64,000 nucleotides of DNA from Brevibacillus brevis (lineage in GTDB: Bacteria > Bacillota > Bacilli > Brevibacillales > Brevibacillaceae): contig NZ_CP030117.1 in NCBI RefSeq assembly GCF_001039275.2, forward strand, positions 2,294,001-2,358,000, read 5' to 3'. Shown here in pieces: positions 36,109-44,164 of the stretch (the stretch's first letter is position 1; every line of letters starts with the position of its first letter). A program made the translations under genes and the position numbers. Under the pieces are notes generated by a model. The model made no database searches. It was not told the DNA's origin and saw only the letters and a program-made list of their open reading frames with translations.

Positions 36109-36705
36109 ATGCAAATTTTGTTGATTCGACATGGACAATCCGAAGCTGACATTTTGAATGTACATGAAGGTAAGGCAGATTTTTCTTTGACAGAAGAAGG
36201 GCGTAAACAGGTACGGCTCATGGCAGCACGTGTTCTAGAGCAGTTTCCTCCAGAATTTATTTGGGCGAGCACACTCAAGCGAGCCAGTGAGACCGCCTCT
36301 ATTTTGGCTGAGACAGTGGGTTGTCCGGTTCAGTACATACCCGAGCTGCAAGAGCACAATAATGGGGACCTGGCAGGCAAGCCCTTAGAGGAAGTCCCGT
36401 TTCCTTGGGGAATCTTGCCGCACGAAAAGCTGGGCGGAGATGGCGAGAGCAAGATTGAATTCCGCGCACGCGGGGAGCAAATCTATTCCGCAATCAGACA
36501 TCTTAGTACTTCCTATAAAAGAATTGCGATTGTTTCCCACGGAGGCATGATCTCAAGAATCATCGAAAGCTTCTTGCAACTGCCTGTCTTGCACGACATT
36601 TACTTTGCCACAGGCGACACTGGTATCCACTTGTTGGAGTATAACGAATACGGACGTCTGATCCATTTCACCAATTCTACGACTCACTTGGACACCATAG
36701 CCTAG
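36109..36705 (+). CDS. Histidine phosphatase family protein (phosphoglycerate mutase-like)
   Basis: Cytosolic protein of 198 aa. The catalytic RHGQSEAD motif is at the N-terminus, Arg is in ASTLKRASETA, and the second His is in IAIVSHGGM. This is a phosphatase or mutase of the broad branch-1 superfamily; the substrate is not predictable. CAGGAGGAGG precedes ATG 36109. Its stop codon overlaps the stop of the convergent acetyltransferase gene inside a single CTAG palindrome (36702-36705). Confidence 0.88.
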   Translation: MQILLIRHGQSEADILNVHEGKADFSLTEEGRKQVRLMAARVLEQFPPEFIWASTLKRASETASILAETVGCPVQYIPELQEHNNGDLAGKPLEEVPFPWGILPHEKLGGDGESKIEFRARGEQIYSAIRHLSTSYKRIAIVSHGGMISRIIESFLQLPVLHDIYFATGDTGIHLLEYNEYGRLIHFTNSTTHLDTIA

Positions 36706-37241
36706 AATTCGATGGCAAAAAACCTGACCTCCTTCGTATCATTGGGAAGGGTGATCATCCCTTTTTCTTGCAGGCCGATTTTCTTTAGAAGATTGGCAGA
36801 AGACTCATTATCGGGGTTGGTGATTGCTACGATGCGCTGTAAGCCGACAACTTCTTTTCCGTGGGCAAGAACGGCAGAGGCTGCCTCATACGCGTAGCCT
36901 TTACCCCAGTATGCAGGCAGAAAGGCAAAACCGATATCAACATCCTCCAACGAATCTCTCTTAATCAGTCCACATAAACCGATCGGAACATTTCCTTCCT
37001 TCAGTTCTGTCAAATACAGACCAAAGCCAAGACTCTCGTACATTGCGACAGCACCATTCAAAATATAGTTGCGGGCGTCTTCCGTCGTACGAAGACCACG
37101 ATTGCCAATAAATCGAATCCAAGAAGGTTCATTCATCAGTTTCAAGACAAAATCAGCGTCTTCGGCCGTTTGCCAGCGGAGGATGAGACGATCTGTTTCC
37201 AGCACTTTCAATGGAACGACACCAGCCTTTTCTTTTATCAT
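36702..37241 (-). CDS. GNAT-family N-acetyltransferase (RimJ/RimL-like)
   Basis: Acetyl-CoA-dependent transferase of 179 aa. The N-terminal LETDRLILRWQTAEDADFV and the acetyl-CoA loop region FLPAYWGKGYAYEAASAVL are typical of the RimJ/RimL group, which acetylates N-termini or small substrates. ATG 37241 directly follows the stop codon of the M24 peptidase gene, so the two genes are transcribed and probably translated together. The stop overlaps the convergent phosphatase gene by 4 bp. Confidence 0.88.
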   Translation of the reverse strand: MIKEKAGVVPLKVLETDRLILRWQTAEDADFVLKLMNEPSWIRFIGNRGLRTTEDARNYILNGAVAMYESLGFGLYLTELKEGNVPIGLCGLIKRDSLEDVDIGFAFLPAYWGKGYAYEAASAVLAHGKEVVGLQRIVAITNPDNESSANLLKKIGLQEKGMITLPNDTKEVRFFAIEF

Positions 37242-38330
37242 TTATCCGAGGATTTGCAACTCTTTGGGAAAAGACGTCAATACTTCTACGCCATCCTTCG
37301 TGACGAGCACATTGTCTTCAATACGAATGCCACCGATCTGCGAATGATAAATGCCCGGTTCAATCGTGAAAACCATGCCTGGGATGAGTTCTCCTGCTGC
37401 CTGGCTGTGAACGTACGGGGCCTCATGAAGCTCCAATCCGATCCCGTGGCCTACACGATTGATGAAAAATTCTCCATAGCCCCGGTCCGCAATGACAGCT
37501 CGTGCAGCTAGGTCTACATCTGCGATCGGAGCCCCCGGGTGAACGGCCTGTATCCCGGCCAGATTCGCTTGCAAGACTGTATCGTACATGTCTAGCAATT
37601 CCGCACCCAGTTGACCAACTGCAAAAGTACGAGTCAGATCCGATACATACCCATCGACATACACCCCTGCGTCAATCAACAAAACTTCTCCTGCCTGAAT
37701 CAGCCGATTCCCCGGGTCACCATGGGGCAGTGCTGCTTTTTCTCCAGCTAGTACAATCGTGGAAAAGGAAGGGCCTTGGGCTTTTAGCTTTTTCATCTGG
37801 TATTCCAGCTCTGCGACGACGTCCAGCTCCGTCATTCCTACGGATATCAGAGGGAGCGTACGGCGTAGGGATTCCTCCATCACCCAAATCGCTCGCTTGA
37901 TAGTAGCGATTTCAGATTCATCCTTAGCCACGCGTATATTGCACAGCAATTCTCCGACATCTACTGCTTCTATAGCTTGCACGATCGATACGAGCGACTC
38001 ATATGTTTTCGCTGTCAAATGGTTCTTCTCCACACCAATGTGAGAGAGGGGAGTCGGCAGCAAATGCTTGAGCACGGTTAGCGCATCCTGTGAATCGTCA
38101 TGCGTGTAAATCATAATGGCAGGACAAGCCTCCCGTGCTTTTTCACCGTCCAGCAATGGAACGAAGAGGAAGGGGGACTCGCCTCTCACTAAAACGAGAC
38201 CCATAAAACGTTCATGTGGCTCTGTCAAAAATCCGGTAAAATAGTACACGTTTTTGGGGTGCGTAATAATCAATGCGTCCAGGTTCCTGCTTTCCATATA
38301 CGCGTGCAGCTTTTCCAATCTTTCCTGCAT
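37242..38330 (-). CDS. Xaa-Pro peptidase, M24 family
   Basis: Cytosolic metallopeptidase of 362 aa cleaving X-Pro bonds. It has an N-terminal creatinase-like domain (about 1-130). The dinuclear metal ligands are in order: Asp in LLIDAGVYVDGYVSD (two Asp), His in VGHGIGLELHEAP, Glu in FTIEPGIY and Glu in GIRIEDNVLVT. ATG 38330 is preferred over GTG 38339 from its spacing to AAGGGTGA. It lies 49 nt downstream of the XRE-cupin gene and directly upstream of the GNAT gene, forming one operon. Confidence 0.9.
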   Translation of the reverse strand: MQERLEKLHAYMESRNLDALIITHPKNVYYFTGFLTEPHERFMGLVLVRGESPFLFVPLLDGEKAREACPAIMIYTHDDSQDALTVLKHLLPTPLSHIGVEKNHLTAKTYESLVSIVQAIEAVDVGELLCNIRVAKDESEIATIKRAIWVMEESLRRTLPLISVGMTELDVVAELEYQMKKLKAQGPSFSTIVLAGEKAALPHGDPGNRLIQAGEVLLIDAGVYVDGYVSDLTRTFAVGQLGAELLDMYDTVLQANLAGIQAVHPGAPIADVDLAARAVIADRGYGEFFINRVGHGIGLELHEAPYVHSQAAGELIPGMVFTIEPGIYHSQIGGIRIEDNVLVTKDGVEVLTSFPKELQILG

Positions 38331-38379
38331 CCAGATCACCCTTTTTTATTGGTAGACAATGCGGAAACGACACGTTGCG

Positions 38380-38931
38380 TTAGGTTCTAAAAATAACAGG
38401 CGTCAAAACGGACAGGATCTCGGCTTCTTCAACAGTGGAAGGATTGTACCACGTATGAAGGAGAGAGGAAGGGAAGTGAATCGTGTCTCCTTGCTCGAGA
38501 TGGTATTCCGTTTCGTCGACGACGATGGTGACACATCCTTTTACGACATAGTAAAATTCTTCACCGGGATGCTGAAAGGCGACATGCTTCGTCTGTCCGG
38601 GTGGCAACACGTTGAGGAGAGGCTCAAGCGCCCTGTCAGGAAAATTCCCACCGATTCGAACGTACTTCACAGGTGACCCTTCAATCTGCAACGTTTTACG
38701 CTTTGCTATGGGCGTGTGGTACGTGACATCTTTTTCTACTTCAAAGAAGTACGTAATGGGGACGCCCAGACATTCCGCAATTTTTTGCAGAGAAGTAATC
38801 GCGAGCGAGCTGTTACCACGCTCTACTTGCGATAAGAAACTGACGGAGAATCCTGATTTCTCACTTAAATCCTTTAATGTAAGCTCCTGCTGTATACGAA
38901 GCGCTCGTATTTTTTTGTAAACTTGCTCCAA
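38380..38931 (-). CDS. XRE-family regulator with C-terminal cupin domain
   Basis: Transcription regulator of 183 aa. The N-terminal helix-turn-helix (residues 7-60) contains LTLKDLSEKSGFSVSFLSQV. The C-terminal cupin sensor (about 105-180) contains HPGEEFYYVVKGCVTIVVD and GDTIHFPSSLLHTWYN. This architecture occurs in regulators sensing small ligands such as amino acids or polyamines. The start is TTG 38931 with AGGAGGTGA upstream. It heads the M24/GNAT operon and is divergent from the MFS transporter, so it probably controls both. Confidence 0.88.
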   Translation of the reverse strand: MEQVYKKIRALRIQQELTLKDLSEKSGFSVSFLSQVERGNSSLAITSLQKIAECLGVPITYFFEVEKDVTYHTPIAKRKTLQIEGSPVKYVRIGGNFPDRALEPLLNVLPPGQTKHVAFQHPGEEFYYVVKGCVTIVVDETEYHLEQGDTIHFPSSLLHTWYNPSTVEEAEILSVLTPVIFRT

Positions 38932-39101
38932 AAAGTCACCTCCTGCACAAAATCGATTACAGTAATACAGTAAATATTACGGCAATACAAAATTAATTGC
39001 TACACTTATTCTGAATCTTCCTTCTTCTTTTTGTATCCTACTTGTACCATTCCCTTCATATACTGGGACAAAGACAGGCCGTTTGAGAGGAAGGGAATGC
39101 T

Positions 39102-40250
39102 TTGAGGGCTCTCTTGTTAGTGGTTTTGTTTCTGGTTGCCTTTGACATGCATGCGCAGACGCCTCTTCTTGCGCCGTATTTAAACGTATTGGGTGTATCC
39201 GCTGCGATGATCGGCTTCGTGCTCGGCGGTTATGCGATCAGTAATTTGACAGGAAACCTGCTCGCTGGCCCTTTTCTCGATCGCTATCCGAAAAAATGGT
39301 TTATTGCAGGTGGATTGATTTTGGCTGGGGTGATGCTGATTGGTCAAGGCATCGTGCAAAATACCGCGGGTTTCTTTACCTTTCGTCTGATGCTCGGGTT
39401 CTTGATGGCGTTTGTATCGCCTGCTTGTTCTGCCTTGCTCGGAGAAACAGGGAAGACGGCACTTGAGCAGGGCGAGATCATGGGCAAAAAGGGATTGGTC
39501 CTTACCTCGGCAGGTATCGTATCCCCGGCAGTCGGTAGCTTTTTGGCGGTGCAGTTCGGCTATGGTCAATCGTTCGTAATTCTTGGCTACATGATGATCA
39601 TTGCTGGTGTTTTCGCATGGATGATGCTGCCGGATAGAGTAGAGGGAAGCACGCCATCCCCGCCACGGATCAAAGGTGGAGGCAAGAAGAGCCTTACCGC
39701 CATCCTGGAAAATCGAATGCTGTACCCTGCGTTTCTTGGGGGATTTGCGATCATTTACGCTCAGGGAACGATCATCTACGAAGTGCCCTTGCTCATCCAA
39801 AGACAAGGGCTGTCCCCGGCTGTTACTGGCATATTGTTCAGTTTGAAAGGATTGGGGGCCCTTGCGATTTTGTGCCAGTTTTGGCTACATCGTGTACCCG
39901 TTGAGACGAGAACATTTGCTGGATTGGGTGTGCTTAGCCTTCTTTTATACGCCCTCGCAATCGGTTTGGCGATTCCGATTCATGTGATGATGTTTTTCTT
40001 CGGTGCGTGCTTTGGGATGCTGTTCCCGGCTTTTGCGACCATTTTGACGGTACATTCACCCCGAGAGCAATACGGTAGCGTGTTTAGTATTTACTCAGCG
40101 GTATTGTCGATCGGTGCGGTATTGAGCCCAGTATTGGCAGGCTTGCTGGGGAATTGGCACCATTCGTACTTCATTGCGTTTTTTGTAACAGCCGGTGTTT
40201 GTCTGATTGGGGGACTGCATCGATTCTTGTTAAGCGGGGTTCCGCGATAA
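39102..40250 (+). CDS. Major facilitator superfamily transporter
   Basis: Integral membrane protein of 382 aa with about twelve hydrophobic helices. The MFS loop 2-3 motif reads GPFLDRYPKKWFIAGG. The start is TTG 39102, with GAGGAAGGGA about 6 nt upstream; a nearby ATG at 39097 runs straight into a stop. It is divergent from the XRE-cupin regulator. The substrate is unknown; linkage to a prolidase and a cupin regulator hints at a peptide- or amino acid-related compound. Confidence 0.85.
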   Translation: MRALLLVVLFLVAFDMHAQTPLLAPYLNVLGVSAAMIGFVLGGYAISNLTGNLLAGPFLDRYPKKWFIAGGLILAGVMLIGQGIVQNTAGFFTFRLMLGFLMAFVSPACSALLGETGKTALEQGEIMGKKGLVLTSAGIVSPAVGSFLAVQFGYGQSFVILGYMMIIAGVFAWMMLPDRVEGSTPSPPRIKGGGKKSLTAILENRMLYPAFLGGFAIIYAQGTIIYEVPLLIQRQGLSPAVTGILFSLKGLGALAILCQFWLHRVPVETRTFAGLGVLSLLLYALAIGLAIPIHVMMFFFGACFGMLFPAFATILTVHSPREQYGSVFSIYSAVLSIGAVLSPVLAGLLGNWHHSYFIAFFVTAGVCLIGGLHRFLLSGVPR

Positions 40251-40325
40251 GGCTGCAAGACGGATAGAAGAGGGACTTTCTGCTTCGCAGGCAGGAGGTC
40301 TTTTTTCGTTTCGATAAACAAAAAG

Positions 40326-40354
40326 TTGAGCATCTCAGCATAATCCGCTATAAT
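40326..40354 (+). promoter_or_regulatory. Sigma-A promoter of the siderophore-binding protein gene
   Basis: TTGAGC (40326-40331), a 17-nt spacer and TATAAT (40349-40354), with a Fur box just downstream. Confidence 0.75.
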
Positions 40355-40368
40355 ACCCATTGTGATTT

Positions 40369-40383
40369 TGATTATTATTCTCA
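40369..40383 (+). promoter_or_regulatory. Fur box
   Basis: TGATTATTATTCTCA matches the 7-1-7 consensus TGATAAT-N-ATTATCA with one mismatch in each half. Its position just after the -10 would block transcription when iron is sufficient. Confidence 0.78.
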
Positions 40384-40447
40384 ATGTGATTGTGGTCGAG
40401 TTAGCAAGATTGGCTTGATGACAAGGCACAGATGGAGGAACAAACGC

Positions 40448-41431
40448 ATGAAGAAAATAACGAAACATTCGATAGCCAGCATGGTATTAGCAAGCTTAGT
40501 GCTCATTGTGAGTGCTTGCTCTGGCCAGCAGAACCCTTCAAGTCCAGAGGCACAAGCGGGCAACAGCCAGACCGTGGCACCAGCGGCGGAATCTCCACGG
40601 GTACTGAAGGATGCGATGGGAAATGAAGTAACAGTCCCAGCTCAACCGCAACGCGTGATCGCTTCTTATCTGGAGGATCATTTAGTAGCGCTGGGAGTGA
40701 AGCCAGTTGCTCAATGGTCAGTAGGGAACAGCCAGGTACAAGGCTACTTGCAAAAAGAGCTGGCGGGTATTCCAGCGATTCCTTATGATCTGCCGCCAGA
40801 GGTCGTGATGAGCCACAGCCCCGACCTGATTATTTTGGAAAGCGCATCCCTGATCCAAGGGGATAAGTATAGCCAGTACTCGAAAATCGCTCCTACTTAC
40901 ACCATTGGAAAAGAAAAGAACAGCGATTGGCGTAAAGAGCTCCTGACAGTAGGAGAAGTCCTCAACAAGGGAGAAGAAGCGAAGAAAGTGCTGGCAGATT
41001 ATGAGACATTTGCAACCGAGTCCAAACAAAAGCTGCATCAAGCGATCGGGGAAAAATCAGCGGCAGCACTGTGGATGACGGGGAAAAATGTGTACGTAGC
41101 ACGTCAGGACTTGTCTAGCGGAGATGTCCTCTACAAGGACCTCGGGTTTAAGGCTCCTGCCATCGTTCAGGAAATCTCCAAGTCAGGAGAAGCAAACTGG
41201 AACGCGATCTCTATGGAGAAATTGGCTGAACTCGATGCCGAGTACTTGTTTATCGTAACCAGTAATCCAACTGCTGTGGAACAGCTACAAAAAGATCCAG
41301 TCTGGGCGAATATCCCTGCTGTGAAGAATGGAAATGCCTATACGTTTGCGAAAGATTCCAGTTGGCTGTACACAGGCGTCATTGCCAACCGCCAAATGAT
41401 TGAGAATGTACTGAGCAACGTTAGTAAGTAA
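40448..41431 (+). CDS. Iron-siderophore ABC transporter substrate-binding lipoprotein
   Basis: Extracellular binding protein of 327 aa, FecB/FhuD class. The signal peptide ends in the lipobox IVSAC near residue 22. The two-lobed fold shows PRVLKDAMGNEVTVPAQPQR and EDHLVALGVKPVAQWS, followed by ANIPAVKNGNAYTF. ATG 40448 has GGAGG upstream. It is preceded by a promoter with a Fur box. No permease or ATPase gene is adjacent, so it must use a transporter encoded elsewhere. It is clearly related to the second binding protein at 43117. Confidence 0.9.
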   Translation: MKKITKHSIASMVLASLVLIVSACSGQQNPSSPEAQAGNSQTVAPAAESPRVLKDAMGNEVTVPAQPQRVIASYLEDHLVALGVKPVAQWSVGNSQVQGYLQKELAGIPAIPYDLPPEVVMSHSPDLIILESASLIQGDKYSQYSKIAPTYTIGKEKNSDWRKELLTVGEVLNKGEEAKKVLADYETFATESKQKLHQAIGEKSAAALWMTGKNVYVARQDLSSGDVLYKDLGFKAPAIVQEISKSGEANWNAISMEKLAELDAEYLFIVTSNPTAVEQLQKDPVWANIPAVKNGNAYTFAKDSSWLYTGVIANRQMIENVLSNVSK

Positions 41432-41437
41432 GAAGCG

Positions 41438-41484
41438 AAAGCCTATCCACCCTTTGACGTTTCGTAAGAGTGGATAGGCTTTTT
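41438..41484. terminator. Bidirectional terminator between the binding protein gene and yoaT
   Basis: AAAGCCTATCCAC (41438-41450) and GTGGATAGGCTTT (41470-41482) form a perfect 13-bp stem. The T-run overlaps the yoaT stop region. Confidence 0.88.
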
Positions 41485-42277
41485 ACATGTGTTTCTTGCT
41501 ATCATGGGACTGGGATCTTCTGGATTTTACGTGCTTCAATTCCGCCACGATAATGAAGCTCACGATGACAAGTAAAAACCACGAGCTGATTTTACTGAGA
41601 TGCACGAGCTCCCAGCCTGCTTTTTGATTCGGATAATTCCAGGCGCCGAGGAACGTTGCTATATTTTCGGCAATCCAAATGAAAAAACCGATCAAAAAGT
41701 AACCAAGAGGGATGGGCATGAAAAATCGCTCGTTCGCGACGCTAAAATAAACACGTGTTTTCCAGAAGACAATGAAAATAGCTGCCATCAGCACCCAACG
41801 CAAATCCCAAATATAATGGTGGGTGAAAAAGTTCAGATAAATCATGGCGCCCAAAATGGTGGCGATAATCTGATTCGGCCAGCCAGAGAGAGAGACCTCA
41901 AGTCGGCGCCACGCTTGACATAAGTAGCTCGCGACACTGGCGTACATGAACCCACTGTAAAGAGGAACGCCAAACACCTTACTGTACGCATCCTCTGGAT
42001 AGCTCCAAGATCCCATATGTACCTTGAATATTTCCAAGCACAGCCCGATTACATGAAAGACCGTGATAACCTTCAATTCGTCCCGAGACTCCAAGCCACT
42101 TTTCACCATGAAGATCTGGAAGAGTAGGCAGAGCAAAAGCAGGAGGTCATACCTCGGCAAACCAGGAATGGTGACGAGCTTGGATAAGGCCAATGAAGCA
42201 AAAATAAAGACTGGAAACAAGCAAGACATGGCTTCTTGATAGCCGAAATGAAGCAATAAACGAATATATCGTATCAT
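41483..42277 (-). CDS. yoaT: DUF817 integral membrane protein, YoaT-like
   Basis: Membrane protein of 264 aa with about eight hydrophobic segments. Conserved family stretches include FKVHMGSWSYPEDAYSKVFG and NFFTHHYIWDLRW, both rich in aromatic and His residues, and AENIATFLGAWNYPNQ. It matches DUF817 (B. subtilis YoaT) as I remember it; biochemical function is unknown. AAAGGACAG lies before ATG 42277. It follows besA by 39 nt on the same strand and may belong to the iron-regulated transcript. Confidence 0.78.
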   Translation of the reverse strand: MIRYIRLLLHFGYQEAMSCLFPVFIFASLALSKLVTIPGLPRYDLLLLLCLLFQIFMVKSGLESRDELKVITVFHVIGLCLEIFKVHMGSWSYPEDAYSKVFGVPLYSGFMYASVASYLCQAWRRLEVSLSGWPNQIIATILGAMIYLNFFTHHYIWDLRWVLMAAIFIVFWKTRVYFSVANERFFMPIPLGYFLIGFFIWIAENIATFLGAWNYPNQKAGWELVHLSKISSWFLLVIVSFIIVAELKHVKSRRSQSHDSKKHM

Positions 42278-42316
42278 TTGTCTGTCCTTTACGTTTACGA
42301 AAGTAGTATCAGAAGG

Positions 42317-43120
42317 CTAATCCGTAAGCACAAACCGCACAAGTCTATTAATAGCGGAAGGCAGCACGCTTACGTGGCCCTCATCTTCGAATTTGATGTA
42401 GCTCACTTGAACACCTTTGGTAACGAGTGGTTCCATGCGCTCGACGACCCGTTGTGCACCCTCGACCATGAAGGAAAGCTCATCACCGCCAACAATGACC
42501 AGCAGCTTTCGTTCGTAATCCCCTTTCCATTGGGCGATGAAGCGCTCTTGTTCCCTCAAAACCTCGTCGTTGCCCCACCAGATGGAAGGGCTGCCTGATA
42601 CGATGTGAGTAAATAGCTTCGGACGCGAGAACATCGCATACAGTGTGAAATGACCACCCAAGGAGTGGCCGAAAATCGCCTGTTTGTTCAGATTTATTTT
42701 CCACTCGGAAGAAATAGCTGGCATTAGCTGCTGTTCAAGGAAATCGAGGAACAAATCAACTCCGCCATGCTCTGGCCACGGCTGCCCATTTGGTCGGTCA
42801 GGAAGCGTAGCTGCGTCCACAGGCATGGTCAGATCATAACAACGGCGGTCCATGTCAAAGGGGAGACGTGATGGATAGCCGATTCCTACAACAATGGCTG
42901 GGTTGAAGCCCTTGGGCTTACGGGTTTGCACCTTCACTGTCTCGGCAATCGTTCCAAACATCGCATCGCCATCCACAGCATAAATAACCGCATACCCTTC
43001 AGGAGGGGCCTCAGCTTCCGGAATCGCAATCATAATCCGATAGTCACGACCTTGGCTTGATTGCAGTGACCACTCTACACAATTACGAGGGGAGTAGCTG
43101 TTTTTCTCTATGATTCTCAT
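42317..43120 (-). CDS. besA: Siderophore esterase, BesA/IroE-like alpha/beta hydrolase
   Basis: Cytosolic hydrolase of 267 aa. The catalytic Ser lies in AIFGHSLGGHFTLYAMF, with the acid and His further on (GGDELSFMVEG; EDEGHVSVLPSAINR). This family opens trilactone siderophores such as Fe-bacillibactin to release iron. Its start overlaps the stop of the upstream siderophore-binding protein gene (ATGA, 43117-43120). Together with Btr and the binding protein, it reproduces part of the B. subtilis btr/feuABC/besA system. Confidence 0.85.
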   Translation of the reverse strand: MRIIEKNSYSPRNCVEWSLQSSQGRDYRIMIAIPEAEAPPEGYAVIYAVDGDAMFGTIAETVKVQTRKPKGFNPAIVVGIGYPSRLPFDMDRRCYDLTMPVDAATLPDRPNGQPWPEHGGVDLFLDFLEQQLMPAISSEWKINLNKQAIFGHSLGGHFTLYAMFSRPKLFTHIVSGSPSIWWGNDEVLREQERFIAQWKGDYERKLLVIVGGDELSFMVEGAQRVVERMEPLVTKGVQVSYIKFEDEGHVSVLPSAINRLVRFVLTD

Positions 43121-44118
43121 TTTGCAATCAATCCTTTCACATCGTCAATGACTTTCCTATGTGCGATTAGGCCGCCACTTAACCAGTGATCTCCCTCTAC
43201 TTTAAACGTACGACCGTTCTTCACAGCCTCCATGCTTTTCCACACAGGACTCTCTGTCAAATCTTTCTCGAACGTATCCCCCGTATTAGCGTCATTGATG
43301 AGGAAAATATAATCCGCATCCAAATCAGGCAAGCTCTCTAGTGATAAATGAATGTCACCGCCGGATACAACCTGGCTCGGCAAAAAGCCTAGCTCATTGG
43401 TAAGTACGTATCCACTGAAGAAATCGTATTTGATGAAGAACATCCCTCTGCCATTGAAGCGAATAATCGCTGCTTTTTTGCCTTGGATATGGGGGGCCAG
43501 CTCCTTTTTGGCTGACTCGACATGCTCCTTATATTTCTGCAAAGCTTCTCCAGCTTCCGCCGACTTGCCCAACAGATCGCCAACCACCCGTACGGAAGAT
43601 TCCAGATCAGCATTTGCTTGCTTGAACACATACGTCGGAGCAATCATCTTATATTTATCATACACGCCGCTTTCGATATGGTTGGCATTGTGCAAGAGGA
43701 TGAGATCTGGCTCATGGGCCATAACCGCTTCCGGCTCTGGAGGCAATCCACCTGCGAAGGTAATGGATGGAACATCTTTTAGCTGATCTTGCAAATACAT
43801 TTTTGGTCTTGCGCCAGTTGACCACTGCACGACCGGAGCAACGCCTAATGCGACCAATGTATCTTCCAGATTGGGAGCGAATATTTTGGTAGGTGCGGCT
43901 GGTAATGTCACCTCGTTACCCATTTCATCTTTTAGTACCCGCGGGTAGGCAGGTTGTTCAGAAGAGCCTTTTGTCGATCCTTCAGCACTCTCAGTGGTAG
44001 ACGAATTGGCCTTCTGCGTCACTGCCTCACTGCTTGCGTTGTTCCCGCATCCTGTTGCAAGTCCAGCAACGAGCATCGTCGTGGTCAGCATTAGCGCAAG
44101 GCTAGTTTTCTTTGTCAT
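43117..44118 (-). CDS. Iron-siderophore ABC transporter substrate-binding lipoprotein
   Basis: Binding lipoprotein of 333 aa. The signal peptide ends in lipobox LATGC near residue 24. A Ser/Thr-rich linker follows, then the FecB-type fold (PRVLKDEMGNEVTLPAAPTK, GVAPVVQWS, MAHEPDLILLHNA). It lies 46 nt downstream of btr and overlaps besA. A Fur-like box lies in the gap to btr. Similarity to the protein encoded at 40448 suggests duplication with a related ligand. Permease and ATPase genes are absent from the window. Confidence 0.9.
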   Translation of the reverse strand: MTKKTSLALMLTTTMLVAGLATGCGNNASSEAVTQKANSSTTESAEGSTKGSSEQPAYPRVLKDEMGNEVTLPAAPTKIFAPNLEDTLVALGVAPVVQWSTGARPKMYLQDQLKDVPSITFAGGLPPEPEAVMAHEPDLILLHNANHIESGVYDKYKMIAPTYVFKQANADLESSVRVVGDLLGKSAEAGEALQKYKEHVESAKKELAPHIQGKKAAIIRFNGRGMFFIKYDFFSGYVLTNELGFLPSQVVSGGDIHLSLESLPDLDADYIFLINDANTGDTFEKDLTESPVWKSMEAVKNGRTFKVEGDHWLSGGLIAHRKVIDDVKGLIAK

Positions 44119-44139
44119 ACTCGTGGAATCCCCTCTCGA

Positions 44140-44154
44140 TGATAATGTTTCTCA
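44140..44154 (-). promoter_or_regulatory. Fur-like box before the second binding protein gene
   Basis: TGATAATGTTTCTCA has one perfect half (TGATAAT) and 5 of 7 matches in the other. It lies between btr and the binding protein gene and could give an extra iron-dependent control point. Confidence 0.6.
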
Positions 44155-44164
44155 CTGGAAAACA

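Noticed and set aside
40261..40315. Terminator after the MFS gene at 39102
   Set aside because: A partial hairpin around TTCTGCTTCGCAGG precedes a T6 run near 40305, but the stem is short and interrupted, so I do not list it as a feature.
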